Shown: positions 48,601-62,816, counted from the stretch's first letter. The stretch is DNA of 64,000 nucleotides from Paramecium sonneborni (GCA_905182985.1 CAJJDN010000117.1:162863-226862); one strand, 5' to 3'. The notes: a model not told the origin generated them from the sequence alone. Numbers and translations are program-made.

Positions 48601-51600
48601 TTCAATCCAATCATAGCTCTAATAAAATGTAATTCTTAAATAGGTTCATCTTTAGTTAAAGCTAACTTTTATAAAATTACAGAGATATCCTCATCTTTTT
48701 AGAAAAAGAATGAATAATCATCTCTAACAATTTAAACTATAAATTGAGTTATTAATTTAATGGTACTAAGATTAGTTTGATATTCTCTAGCTAAATCATT
48801 TTATTAACGAATTTCAAAATCACTTAGGATAGGTAATCTCAAATCATTAGGCAATGTTTCTTTTGTAATTGCTTAAGCCAATTACCAAAGTAATACTATA
48901 AAACATTCATCTATTTTTTTTGGATCAGATGATAAAGCTGAATATTTACTAAAGTCAAATCTAATAGTATCTATTTTTTCAATTTAATGTAATTGTGATC
49001 GATCAAATCCATAGAGAAGTTTTAATAAAATTGTTTTAATTGAAAAGTATCTATCTCCTGAACTACCAAAACTTTCTTATAATCTTTATTTTGCTTTCTT
49101 TTCAGGTCCTTTTTTAACATTTTATTTTTGTTCTCTTGATTATGCATTTTATAATTCAGCTTAAGGAGGTACTTGATTTTATGGATCAATTTATTATGCT
49201 TCAGGATCCTATTTTATTTCTTCTGGTTTAGTATCCTCTTATTTTTTTTAATCATTTTATTATTAATCTTATTTATTTTATTATTACATTTCTCCTCTCT
49301 TTTTTTTAATAAGATTATTCATTTAAACAGGCTTAAATTTAGTTGTAGCACTTGGATTGATAACTTAAGAATAATCTGCTAATTAATAATATACATCCAT
49401 TTTTCCTAAATAAGCATCAATAAGTGAGTTCAAAACTTCTGTATCATTTGAAGATAGCTTCATTGATTTAATTAATGTTAATTGATCTTCTGATTATTAA
49501 GTATCATTATCATTTAATTACATAGATAAATTAACAAAACTATTAACTAATTAAACATTTTATTATAAGGCTTAAGCAAGTACTGTAAATCCTTCAAATG
49601 ATTTCAAAAATACAGCTAAAATTTCTTATAAATTCTTCTTATTTGATGAAGTGTTCCAACAAAATGCATTTAAATATGCAGATAATTATTAAGGAGTATT
49701 TTATTTCCATCCATTTTTAACTTTATAAAATGCTCCAGATAAAGCAGCTAATCCAAAGTATGCCATAGCAGCAGCAGGTTCTTCATCTGTGAAATATGTA
49801 TCAGGTTCAATAATAGCTTAATAATTGCCTTTCCAGATATCAATTAATAATCTTAAATTGTCATTGCATACATAACATGATTAAGACCATAATTCTTATG
49901 AATTTAAAACACTTTGCCATTTCTTACCAGTTCTTACATCTAATATTTCGAAAACTGCTTCATCCATAGTAGGTTCTTTTGAAGAGATCTACTTAGGTTC
50001 GATTATTAATCTTTATTATTCAAGCCATATTTTCTTCATGTTCGCATGTTAATCACTAATATCCTTTTCCATTAATTGCGTTAGTCTCTCTTTTAATATA
50101 ATTAATCTAGTTTATGGGTTGATTTTGGCTTAGACTCCTTCTGCTCTAATCCATTTTATCATTTAAGATCCCCCTGATAAAAATCCAACATCAAAGAAAT
50201 AATCATCCCAATTGATTCCTTAATCAGGATTAGCTTCAATATTTTAAATTGAAAATTCAAGATAATTTTCAGGTTCTGAAATAATATCTAAACCATACTT
50301 AAGTATCTTAGTAAATTAAAAGGATTTAAAATATCTAGATTTCATATCACTATATTTTTCAAGTCTATTTTCTATTACTTCTCTTAAAAATGCAAATTTG
50401 TGAAAAACTTTCTTTTATTAATTAACTTGTAATTATTTATGTTCTAAAGCTCTTTCATAGTTCACTAAATTGGCTGTACAATTAGCTGAAATAATATGTT
50501 CAGTAGAAATTGCAAATCCACAAGCTAATCCAATTAAAACTGTAGCCTTCGTTTTTGAGAAATAGTCTGTAAAATTCTTGAAATAATACATTCTTTCAAT
50601 ACTAGTCAAAATGTAATCAATCTAATGTGTAGTAATTTTATAATGTTCTTCATCTCTAGGTTATTAATTTTCAAGTGGATTCCAAAAAGATTTTCTAAGA
50701 CTAGCTAAAGTTGATGCTATTCCCATTGTAAAAATAGGAGTTTGTTGACATTCAATATCTTTCATTATCCATTATTCAGTTAATAATTTTTATTCCATGT
50801 TTCTCCTAGGATCAATAAACAATTAACAAGTTTCTTGATAAACTTTAATCATTTATTGATACATAATTAAAGGGTACAAGTTTTTCAAACCTTACTATTC
50901 TTCTGGATCATCTTTAAACATTTCTACAGCTTAATCATATGAAATTCTATTGAATTATGGATCAGAGGAAGGTGTATTTCTAATAACATTAGCAATTCCT
51001 AACAAATCATCATCGCCAATAAGATTTCCATACATTTCTACAGATTCAGCCAATACATCTAATTAAGCATTTTTAACATCATTTTTGCCAATATTTAAGA
51101 ATTATATAACTTATGGATTGAAATTACATATATCAACCATATCTTATAATTCTTCTAAAGAATCAATTGTATCTAAGAACAACTTCTTTTTTAAATCTTC
51201 AATACAATTTTCCTACTCATCTAACCAATTTGGATAACTATAAAATCTATCAAAATTTCCTATTAGTGGTTGAGGTGGTTTGCTATTTCTATTTTAATCA
51301 TTCACAATATCAACACTTTCATAAATTTTATCATAAAGTTCATCCATTTATCTAAACCATTCAACTTCTCCAAATATTTCTTTTAATAATGTTGGAATTG
51401 CTTAAAATGTCAAAAAAGTTGATAGTACTAAAACTGGATTGATCCATTTTTTTTCTTCATTCATATATCTTTCTTGAATTAATTTCCAAGCAGGAATCAT
51501 TCCTTAAGTAAGCATTAAAATAATCGGATCAATTTAAATGATTTAAACTAATTTATAGATAGCATATTCAACTGAATTATTCTATTAAGTCAATTCAGAT

Positions 51601-54600
51601 GGAATATCTTTAGTTTTAGGATCTTCTAATAATTTATATAGATTAGCTAAGAATCCCTTAATATTAAATTATTCTGGAATAGGTCCACTTATACAACCTA
51701 TCAATCCTTACAATAATCCAAAGTATTCTGCTCTTCCATCACATTAGGCATAATCAAAATGTGGTAATTTCTTTATATATGCTTCTAATCCTGCATATTT
51801 ACCTCTTACTAAACCTTTTGTTATTACAGCTATTTCAGGATTTACTTTCATATCTTTAATTAATTAATTATCTTTTATTGACAAAATCTACTTCAACCAA
51901 TCTTTGTCTTAATTATTTACAACCCTATCTAATTACAATAAATTTTAAACACCCTATACTTTTAATTTTTATTCTAATTTAAATCCATTTATTAGAGATT
52001 GAATATTATTAATCTCATAATCTTGGAAAAGAATTTACAAAATTAAAACAAACTCATCCCCTTTCACTCCAACCTTATCTAACAATGGTCCTAATTTTTT
52101 GGATGATGTAGATAAATATTAATAATTCTAAACTCTTTAAGAAGCAATCTTAGCATTTTTAATTGTTGTCAGTGTACTAATCATTTCAACTATTCCAGAA
52201 TCCATTGAAAGTTCTTTAGAAAAGAAAGATGTTTGATAACCTTATCCTGTTATTAAATTTATAAAGTTTAATACAAATTGATCTGGTATTTTAACTAGAG
52301 ATTATAATGGTATTTTCACTCCAGGATTTTCCTTTTCAAATTTACATGCTTATTATCTTCTCATAAATTTAACCATTGTTTAAGTGAACTTTTAATTATC
52401 ATTTAAAAAGAATGTATGAATTGCTTCAAAGAATTCTTACTTTATATCCAATCTTTTTGATAAATATTATAAAATATTTTAACTTTGAGTCTATTTTGTT
52501 TCTTATTCTTCAATAGTCAATGTTAAATCACTCCATTAACCTGTAAAATAGAGATAAAGACATGTAAATACATGATAAATTTAAGGAAGAGGTCTTTTTT
52601 CATCATTCTTACTTTTCTTACTATTTTACATTAAAAAGTTTAATAATAATGTAATAGATCTTTACTTTGAGTTTTCATTCAACATTTGGATTAATAAAAC
52701 TTAACCATCATTTAAGTCTTTCTTATCTAAGGCCTATTTTAATCCTTTGGAAGTTTAACTATTTAATGTTGAAGTTAAAAATGAAACTGATTTATTTAAT
52801 TATCTTAGAGTTCCTTTAGGTAATTTTCCATTTTCATCTTTCTCAATAATTAAATAAGCTAATTGATAAAATGAATTCACATCCATTCCTTTATCTTTAT
52901 TGAAAAGCAATTTCTCAATTAAAGATAATGGTAATTTAATCATAGGAAACAAGGTCTACATTTTGGAATAAATGAATTAATGCTTCTTTTAAATCATTTC
53001 CATCTTAGAATACATAAATTCAAGATAATTTTCATAATCTTTTTAATGTTCTTTTGTTATAAATTCATCACTCTTTGTTGAATCAATTTTTGGTTACGAA
53101 TTTTAAATAGATTAAATCACTCTATCAGAATTAGTCAAAAATATTATATTAATGAAATCTTCAAAGAATTGTTTATTAACATTCAAAATTGTAGCAAATG
53201 TATACACACTTTATTTAGTATCACTTGCTAATGCTTGAGGTGCAGAGAATAAATCAATATTCTTCAATAATAAAATATTAGTTAATAAATCTATTTCTCG
53301 TGACGTAATTTAAGCAAATTAATTATCGTTATTTCCAATATCTAATAAAATATCCTTAACTTTTTAAGATGTAATCTAACAAGCTGTATCTGAAATTGTT
53401 TCTATTAAGAATTTTTTCAATCTCCCTGAATTTCCTCCTAATATTGTATTATCTTCTTTGACAACAATATCCTTTTTAAGTTTTTACATCCACAATTTCA
53501 ATTCAAAATCAGGACTCTTTATTGCTTTAATAGTATCTTCACTTGCACCTAATTATACTAAATTCTATTCATCAGCATATGCAATATCCAGAACTTTCTT
53601 ACCTAATAATACTAAAATTGTATATTCTCTTGGTATAGCTAAATCTACACATGCATTAGATAAATGAGTTGCATTATTACATTTAAATAATATCAATAAT
53701 GAAAAGAACTGTTTCACTTTATTCACTTCAGTCTTATGAATTTTAGATATTGTTTAAAATAATTCTTGAGTACATTATTTAGAATAAAGTTATAAAAGTA
53801 TAGCTATTATAGCTAGAAGCAATTTTGTATCTAATCTCAAAGAAGTTGCCAAATTCATTAGTAAAGGATTTGTTAATAATTTTTCAAATAATTTCTCTTC
53901 ATTATCAGAACCTTCATAAGTTGTAAATCTAAAATATTTTATTGATGCTATAGCTTGTAATTATTATGCTTTCTTTTCATCTATAGAAAAAGCATTTGCT
54001 TATAAATGTAAATTTTAAGTCAATTCTTTAGAATCTTCCATAAATAGTGCAACCATTTCAAAAATTCCTGTCATTAATGGAATGAGTTTTTTAAATTCTC
54101 TTTCACTAATTACTAACTCTTTTATTGATCTAACATTAGAATCATGAAAATTATCAAATATAAATTTAAATACATCTCTAATAACTTCCTTTGGAATCTT
54201 TTCAAAATTATGTTACATAAAATTAAATAGTAAAGTAATCAATGATGGATTCTCTAATATTTTATCCATATTATTTTTTTTACCTTTAATTAGTCCATTT
54301 ATAACATCTAAACCTTTTATAATTCTTTATCTTACTAATTTAGTTGGCAATGCTTTATGTTATTTATTAAATGAATTAATCAGCAATTCAATTATACCTA
54401 ATAAATCTTTAATTTCTTTTAATTATGGAATTTCATCAAAAAATCCTGATATAATTCCAAAAATTTTATGGAATGTAATTTAATTACCCTTTCTACCTTC
54501 AAATAAAGACATAGCTATTTTCAATAATCCTGAAAATTTTGATAAATATTTAATTTAAGTAAATTATGGTTCATCTTTTAATTATTTAATAATTTAATCA

Positions 54601-57600
54601 AGATCATTAAAAACACCTAAGAAATTTTCAGATTACAAATGTTTTTATAATGAAATAGCTTTCTTTAAAACTAAAGATAATATTCTAGGTTCAAACATTT
54701 ACATATCTTATTAATCTTGAAATAGAACAGCACTTTCTTATTAAATTAATTAAGCAAAACATTCTGCACATGGTTAAATTAATGCTTCTAAATAATCTTC
54801 TGGACTCATTTAAGCAGTATTGTTACTAGGATAAGCAAATTCCCAAACAAATGTCATAATAGGTTAGCCAATTTTTTTAAGACTATCTAATTTAAGAGTA
54901 TTAGCTGCTGTATAAATTAATTAAGTTAGATTATTTTTAAACATATTTTTATCTTTTTTAAAGAGTGCTAAAGCAATATTGGCTAATTCTTATCCATATC
55001 CTTCAATTTATTTAGCCATTTATTCTTTAATCATTTAAATTGCTTTTTCTTCTAATTCTTTCATCATTTTAGCAACAAATGCTTAAGGATTTGCTGCTAT
55101 TGCTTATAATTCACTAGCAGCATTTGAAGCTGCTTCTAATGCTTTATCTGGATTACTTAATAAAGCATCAGCATTTTCTTCAATATGTGCTAATGTACTT
55201 TAATCAACTAAACCTAAACTAGCTGCTTATCCAGCCACAGATTTAAATGCATCACTATCCATCATATCATTCATCTTTCCTTTCAAATCCATTTTTGATA
55301 TCATACTACCCATTTAATCTTTTGCAATCTTTTAAACATATGCTATAACTGTATCAAATCCATCAGTTGCTATTTCTTTAAATTATGCAGCTTTTGAACT
55401 TACTACTGTTATAAATGTTGCGGCTGCTGTTGCATATGGTAAAAATGCTGTTGGATTTACTATTGCACCTAAAAGTAACCAAACTAATGCCAAAGTTATA
55501 AAAACACATAATTAATATGCGGAATATAATACTAATGCCCACATTATTTATCTAAAAATTAACTAAATTCTATTTGCTGTCTTTGGTGATACTTTTCTAA
55601 AAAAGTTTTCCTATGGGAACTCCATTGATATATAATAATAAAGCAAATCAATTATTGAATAAACCCAATATATGCCTACAAGAATTAAAACATTTTTAAT
55701 CCAAGTACTTTCATTATATAATTTTAATGGTACAACCCAATAGTTTTATAAAATATCTTCTAATGTAATTAAATATTATATTGGTATTAGTGAATATTAT
55801 GCATATAATATCTTTTCTAATATTGTAAATGAGAAAAGTGGAATGATTAAAATTACTGTTGTAATGAAATGAGCTAAGACTGTGAAAAAATCAACCATCC
55901 ACCAACCACCAAATAGAATAAGTTCTCTATTTGCTTCTGCTAATTCAGCTTAAGTTTTTATTTATTCTGGATTATTCAAAATTAATGAATAATGATTTTA
56001 CATTTTCTATCTATTAATTATAAAAGTTTATTATTCTGGTAAACATTTCTTGAGACAATCTGTTAAACAATTCTAAACTTTCATCATAAATGAAGGAGGA
56101 CCCTCATCTTCCTTATGAACTTCTTCTTCATCTCTTTCAACCCATTGTTATGGAATATATTTACTTGTGATATTATAACTTTTTTATAATTCTGAAGCTG
56201 AAGGTTATTCATAAGGTAAATGATTCAATACACAAAATTCTTAATAGCATTCATTAAAGGTTTGAACAACTATATTATCCTCTTCAAAATTAGTTAATTT
56301 GCAACAATTTTAAATAAATAACTCTAAAGTATTTTTATCAGGAGTAATTACTGGTAATTTAGGCATCATTCCATTTAAAATAACTCTAACATATGATTCA
56401 GTTTGAGCATCTTCTTTAAGAATAATTTTAAAGCCTTTAAACTTAAGTAATTTGAGATTCTTTTCATCATCTAGTTTTTACTCAAGAAATCCATTAAGGA
56501 AACAAAACTTTTCATATAATGTTTTCATTTCATTTCCTAAAATAGATTCTGTTGTTAAATTATGCAATTCAGAATCAGTATTACTTTTTAATTTCTTTTA
56601 AAACAAATGTGTATAGAATTCTTCAGCTGAATTAATATATTTTTTGCTAATCAAAACACATAAATAATCTATAAATGCTGATAAAGGAGGAGCCAATACA
56701 AATAATTAATAGAGTAATCTTCCTAAATTCATATTTAAGACACTAAACAAAATATATATAAAATAAATTACATTTCCATATCTTATTAAGAGGATTTCTT
56801 TTTATTTGTATCATCTTTTTTATTTGAACTATCATCTTATTTAGAATTGTCATCAGCTTCTTCTGGAGCCAATTTCATTAATGGTTGAGCTCCTTCAGGA
56901 TCATTTTTTTTTTCAATTCCACTATATTTATTAGTAGCTGCAACTTATTCTAGAATTTATTTATATACTGAATTAATAATATACAGAATTCCCAACATTA
57001 AAAAGAATGCAGTTAAAATAGAAATGATAACAGATACATAAACAGCCCATTATGTAGCTGGACTTTAGTCTAGATTAATGTTTGTTAATTAATAACTTGT
57101 TTCATTTAATTTAGTAATTTCAACCCATCTTTCAAATTCATTATTAGATTCAATATATTTACGTAATCCTGAAGCTTCTTTTGGATAATTTTCAGTTGGA
57201 AATTTGACCGAATTCTACCATGCTATGGTAGTGATAGAATGTTCAGCCTTTTCAAAATATTTTCCAATAAGAAATCTAGTATTATAGATATCATCTAAAT
57301 CTAAAGTAGGATGATAAGGACAAAATCCAGGACTTAAATTCACATCTAAAGCCCATGAAGCTGTACTCATTAGAGTAAATGAAAATGTACCCATCCACCA
57401 TGGTTTAACATATGAATAAGCAGGATTATAAGTTAAAGACCATTATTAATAATTATCAGATCTAGTTATTTTAGAACCAACTTTGAGTACAAAATTAGGA
57501 TCAAAATTATGAGGATCTTCAGCCATTTTTAAATAGTGTCTTAATGTTTTTTAACTTGGTAAATCAAAATCAACACTTTTTGATGCATAACTTAATCCAT

Positions 57601-59664
57601 GAATGATTGTATCTTTAATATTAACAGTTTTATTTTATTTTTTAATAATATTAACATAAAGATTGCCAAATCTACCAGTAATATTTAAGAATCTTAATCC
57701 TACAGGGATAGAATGAGGTAATTTCTTTTATGCTTCAGCATTAATTCCTTTATAATCAATTTTAGCTTCAGTTTTATTTGCATCCTTGTCTGTTTCATTA
57801 TTTTTATCATCTGTTTTTAATTCTTCCCCTTCTTTTAAAAATCTTAATAAATTAGATCCTTTAGATTCACCTGAATTTTAATCAGTAGAATTGGTTGGTT
57901 TAATTGTATTATTAGATTTTGTTAATGCCTCTTTAATACTTTTACATTCCAAAGATTAACAAAATATTGAATTACCATAACAAGATGGTTAAAATAAAAG
58001 TGCTTATTATTCTTTAGTATCTTTAGTTTTACTTTACATATTTGCTTTAGAATTTTAAGTCTTATCTTTTTCATCTTTTTTTGGATCAGTATCACTTTTA
58101 GTAATTGTAGCATCTTTTTCTTCTTAATGAGTCATTTAATCTAATTAAACTTAAAATTATTTTGATTCATTATAAGTATCAACAAATGGTAATAAGATAA
58201 TATTTCCTTATAAATTATCATGTTCATCAGCAAAGAAATTTTCATAGATTTCATCTTCTAAACTTAAAAATTCAGTTTCATCACCTTTATCTTTTTTATC
58301 TTTTTTATCTTTATCATCTTTATCATCTTTATCATCATCATCATCTTTATCTTAATCCTTCTTTTTTTTTTTCTTTCCAGTACCAACACCTTAAATAAAT
58401 GCTTTAACTTCAGATGCAGGTGCTTCTTAACAACCTACAACAATAGGATTTGCTATAACTGGAGCAGCATAACAATAATGAGGATTAGCATGTGTCCAAT
58501 TTACCATCATTTCATTATCTGTCTAAAATATAATATCTCCATTTTCTAATCTAACATCAGAAAATTATTCAAATTATAAATAATTTCCTTAAAACCTTCC
58601 TTATATACTATTGAATGTTAAATTCTTAGTAACTAATTTTAATGCATTCAACTCTACCAATTCTCCTGTCTAATTTATTATTATAAAAAATAATTACAAT
58701 ATTCATTGTATTATATGATATGTTGTTTGAAGTCATCACTATAAAACAAGATCCAAAACAATTTATTGATAAATCGTCAAGAACAGCTTATTTATATACA
58801 TGGAGATCTATCTAACAACTTTAAGCAGATAGTAAGTTTGTAAATTCATAACTATAATTGGTTCCTTGAATATCTTCAGAAACTGTTGAAGTATTTGCAT
58901 TTGGATCAATATTAAATCTTCCTGGTATTGAATATTCTAATGCAAAATCTGGAATTAGTAGGCTTTAACTTTCATCTATTGCATCTCCTAATTTCGACCC
59001 ATTTATTGTTGATTAATTAAGACTTTAAGTGTGAGACATTTTCTTTTTTAAAGTTGTAATACTAGCACCTAAATATTTAATTGAAGACACTGATTTATTA
59101 ATTTAGTATTCCTATAATAAACTTTATTATTTACACTATCTATTATATGCATTCTACAATTTGTTACATTCATCATTAATCTAGAGTTTGCTGGTATTTT
59201 TTATATACCATCATAAAATGCAAAAAATTCAAATATTACATAAAAACCTGAAAACAAAACAGTTGTAGTAATTATTAAAAATATGATTCGCATAAAAGAT
59301 CTTAGTCGAATTGCCCATTTTAATGCCTACTTGTTAGATTCCTCTAATTCCATCTATTATAACTAAAGTGATTTGACCTTCCTAAAATACTTTGAAAATA
59401 ATATTTACTTCTTATCATTCTGTTTCTTATTATCTTATTTCTTTATCATAGGTTTATCATCATCATCTGATGAAGAGGAAGACTCCGAATCTGCTACTTT
59501 TTACTTTCCTGTTTATCCTCTATAAATTCAAATCTTATTTTTTACTTTGTAACAGTTTCTTGATTACTTTATTGTGCAACATTATCTTGCTAATTAAGTG
59601 GTTTATTGACAGGAATCTCAATTTCCCCATTTTCTTCATTCATCTATTAATATTGTTAAGACAT
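45674..59664 (-). CDS. Giant multi-pass membrane protein with EF-hand-like C-terminus, unknown family
   Basis: One minus-strand gene of 13,991 bp. Five introns (26, 23, 28, 29 and 25 nt) leave exactly 4,620 codons. The N-terminus is cytosolic-like with a Ser/Asp tract. Transmembrane segment 1 lies at about 117-141 (IIFLIITTTVLFSGFYVIFE). A loop of about 700 residues follows, with Cys and a Lys/Asp-rich tract, then segment 2 near 845-870 (VIISILTAFFLMLGILYII). More segments lie near 1220-1380 (GGWWMVDFFTVLAHFITTVI; WIKNVLILVGIYWVYSIIDL; LCVFITLALVWLLLGAIV). About 3,000 helical, solenoid-like residues follow, then an acidic stretch (about 3990-4040), an MQQQIP repeat (about 4110-4180), an EF-hand-like segment (about 4440-4490, LEDGTKSISKTEYGTLAKRL), and hydrophobic helices near 4530. 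No family recognised; lengths suggest a channel or scaffold. The 29-nt intron near 56736-56764 joins what would otherwise be two ORFs. Confidence 0.75.
47010..47222 (-). repeat. In-gene 18-nt tandem repeat encoding MQQQIP
   Basis: On the minus strand an 18-nt unit repeats with C/T changes and encodes MQQQIP or MQQQMP about eight times, with diverged units (MGTSIMGQPQMG) in the middle. It lies within the giant gene, in frame, and marks a flexible Gln/Met/Pro segment that probably varies in copy number. Confidence 0.85.
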
Positions 59665-59912
59665 TTGAAAAAATAATAATGAAAGTGAATGTTAAAATTA
59701 TTCAAATTTAAATACATTAAATTTAAAGTTATACATCTTCAATATTTCCTCATTAATCTTTAAGAATTGATAAATATCTAATAAACTTAAAGTCATTGAA
59801 TTTCAAAGAAGTTTCATATAAATTTTATTTTTCATCTATAACCAAACACATATCTAAATTCAAATTACATTATCATATACATTTATATAAATATTTCAAT
59901 ATAAATTTTAAA

Positions 59913-61229
59913 TCATAAAGCAAGTGGAATTAGTTTCAGAATCATTTCGACAAATTATAATTCATCTTCAAACTCTTAAATATCCTCATCTATTTCTTTT
60001 GCTGGCAAATTTACATATTAACATAATGTTTTAGTTGTCACTAATTATCAATCAATATAATACATGATAATACAATCTTTTTATTTTATGAATTAGCTAT
60101 TATCTCCTATACTGCTTTTGGTTTTTCAGGTGATTTTTTCTTTGAAACTAATTCAGGAAATTCAATCGTTTTGTTTACTATACTATAATTTATATGATAT
60201 GCTTCTAATTAATTATCCTATGAATTCTTTATTATTTGATACATCTTCTATAAATTCTATACAGTCCAACAATTTGAAAATATTTACAAATGATAAAATC
60301 TATTATATTTTCATTTTATACCTTCTTTTAAAAGCTTAATGTGTTCTATCTAAATTATATTAAAGTTTTATATCTTCAAAAAACTTTAATGAATGTATTT
60401 AATCTTCAGTTATTCTTATATCTGGTAATAATAATAAACACAATTAAAGGCAATCTTCCAATATTGAATGTCGTTTATGAAGAGACTTAACTTGAATCTA
60501 TTTTAATATTTCATGTATATCTGATAATATTTCCTATTTTTCTTTCAACATTGGATCGTCTGTTACACCCATTTTAATTTCATAACTTGATAACTTTCTT
60601 TCATTAAAATTATTATCCAAACTTTCTCTATTAAATTCTTATATTCTTTCTTGATTTGATGATCTTCTATTCCCACTTTCTTTATTTTATGATTAGAATA
60701 TATTAGATTATACTAATTGAATAGGTTGTAATTCATTTTACTATTCATTAATTTTATTCTCTTCTTTTTAATCTCTTATTTAAGGAGATACAAATTTTTG
60801 AATTGTTTTTGAATTATTATTGTATTAAGTTATTTATATATTAACAGAGAAAGCAGGCTAAATTTTTAGTTGTGAATTTTTTTGAACTTGTTTTTCAACT
60901 TATTCCTCGTTTTTTTCAATTTAATTTAGTTTAGGCTAAGTTTCATATTTTTTCTCTTAAGATAAAGATTTGTTTTAATCCCTTTTTGAAAGATTAGATT
61001 AATTTGCAACATTTTCTTGAACTTGAATTTCCTCTTTTATTTAATTTTCTCCTTTACTTTAGAATTAAGATGGTGTTTATTCTTTCAATATACTATTTTT
61101 CTTATGTTTGTTATTCCTACCTGAAGAATCTCTTTATGATGCTTAACTCTTTTTGTATATAATTTCAGATTATTCATTTGATTTGATATTCCCTTGTTTT
61201 TCTTAGAAATTTGAATTTTTTAATGACAT
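59913..61229 (-). CDS. Unknown, largely disordered protein
   Basis: Three exons (introns of 22 and 23 nt) give 423 aa. The first 230 residues are Gln/Asn/Lys/Ser-rich and likely disordered (MSLKNSNFQEKQGNIKSNEQ). A more ordered helical part follows (LKEKQEILSDIHEILKQIQV; HSILEDCLQLCLLLLPDIRI). The end is acidic then hydrophobic (EIDEDIQEFEDELQFVEMIL). No signal peptide, transmembrane segment or known domain. It lies upstream of the giant gene in the same direction, 248 bp away. The standard-code plus ORF at 60118-60339 is a shadow. Confidence 0.55.
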
Positions 61230-61513
61230 TTGAAATTTAATTATTATAAATAATATAATAAAATTGAATATTTTGTTAGACATAGAAAATATTAGCTAAT
61301 AAGCAATTATTATTTATTCTATAAAATTCATGTGTAATATTTAAATAAATATTTATTGCTATATAAAAATATAAAAGCATTTAATAAATTTTTTTTATCC
61401 TAATTTTAACATCTAAAATTGAATAATTTTTGGTAAAATACAAAGTGTTAAGAAATATGAATTTATTTAATAAATAAAAAGTGTAATATAAATGAAATCA
61501 TTTTTTTAAATAT

Positions 61514-61822
61514 TCAAAGGGAAGGGTTGATCCATTTTAAATTTGGCTACATTTGTATTAATTTCTTCATCTATTTTGAAATTGCAGTGGCTGGTTCATT
61601 TTTAGAGAAGCTATAGCTAATGATAGTTGGATTAAATAAGACTTTTTTATCATTCTTCATTAACTTTTGACGAGACGACTGAGTTTAGACAATGTGATTT
61701 ATAGAAAAATCTTCTTTGGATTAAATTTTAACTTCAAAATCATCTAAGCATTATAAACTTTGACTTTCCTCATTCTAGTAAATGTTTAAGGGAATAAGAA
61801 ATAATTATTTTGGACCTATCAT
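61514..61822 (-). CDS. Small unknown protein, 102 aa
   Basis: An intronless frame from ATG 61822 to TGA 61514-61516. It is mixed polar and hydrophobic (MIGPKQLFLIPLNIYQNEES; NDKKVLFNPTIISYSFSKNE; LKWINPSL at the end). No domain seen. Coding character is fair: base composition is richer in G+C than the flanks and the start and stop are clean. Confidence 0.5.
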
Positions 61823-61994
61823 TGAAATTATTTATTTATTTTTTCATTTATTAATCTTCTTTTAATAATAGAAATCATAAATCAGATAAATCTGAATAAG
61901 AAATACATAGTGTAACAGATAGTTTTGAAGTTCCTATAATGTTTCATTAAATTATTTAGTTTATTAATTTTTAAATAAAAATTATTCTAAAATA

Positions 61995-62816
61995 ATGTCA
62001 AAGCCTAGAGCAAGAAGTACAATAGAATAAAGAATAAAGGATGTTAGAATGTAAAAATCTCGAAATTATTCACATGCAGATGGAACATGTGTATGTGTTG
62101 ATTGTTTATGTGGATAATGCAAATGCTAAGTCATATAACAACCTTATGATTATCCAAAACTTTTATTGTCAAATTATAAACGAGAATATTAGTGGAAATA
62201 CTCTTCTCCTTCAAAGCCAGTGTAGTAAGTAGAATATTAGTCAAATTTTGATCAGGTTTTCAAATCTTCTACTTACTAAAGAAATTTTCAATCATTCAAC
62301 ATTTAGAAAACTGAAAATTTTAAACCATCACCTTAAGATTGGAACAACGTATCTCCAATTGTTGAAATGTCATCTTATAGAACAAACTTCAAATAACAAC
62401 CAAATAGTATAATATATAAAAAAGTTACATTAGATATCACTCCAATTCTAAAACCTATTGAAGTTGATCATTCTATAAATTTACCTATGTCTTAAAAGAC
62501 AACCTACAATAAGCATTTTAGAGCATGTAGTTCTTAATTAGAAAATGATCATTATGTTAGAGAGGCTCATTACAAAAGACATACTAATTAATCACCAAGT
62601 CCATATTTAAAAACATCTTATCAACATTTTTATAATGTCGTATCATAATCACATACTAATGCAATTTTACCATAATAAAACTAACCATTTATGCCAACCT
62701 TATCTGGATCGTAGAATCGATAAAGTAGATATTAATCAGACTATAAGAAAAAAAATAAACTTAAGTGTTAAGCTAGATAATTTTTAGAAGAATATATTAT
62801 TTAACATTAAGATTGA
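61995..62816 (+). CDS. SAXO/STOP-type axonemal microtubule-binding protein (second gene)
   Basis: An intronless 273-aa ORF. A basic N-terminus is followed by the cysteine cluster GTCVCVDCLCGQCKCQV at about residues 37-53, the same C-x-C-x2-C-x-C-x2-C-x-C spacing as the gene at 6492. Repeated modules follow, such as LLSNYKREYQW, VEYQSNFDQVFKSSTYQRNF, MSSYRTNFKQQP, KTTYNKHFRA, LKTSYQHFY and SRYQSDYKKK. These Ser-Tyr...Phe repeats are typical SAXO microtubule-binding modules that stabilise ciliary doublets. No introns, unlike the first copy. The plus ORF 62041-62232 is off-frame. Confidence 0.75.

Noticed and set aside
45674..59664. Splitting the giant locus into two genes at 56730
   Set aside because: A canonical 29-nt intron restores one frame and the summed exon length is exactly divisible by three; kept as a finding to test.
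45674..59664. Giant protein as a ryanodine/IP3 receptor
   Set aside because: In those receptors the membrane pore lies near the C-terminus after a huge cytosolic part; here most membrane segments are in the first third, and no pore motif GxRxGGGxGD is seen.
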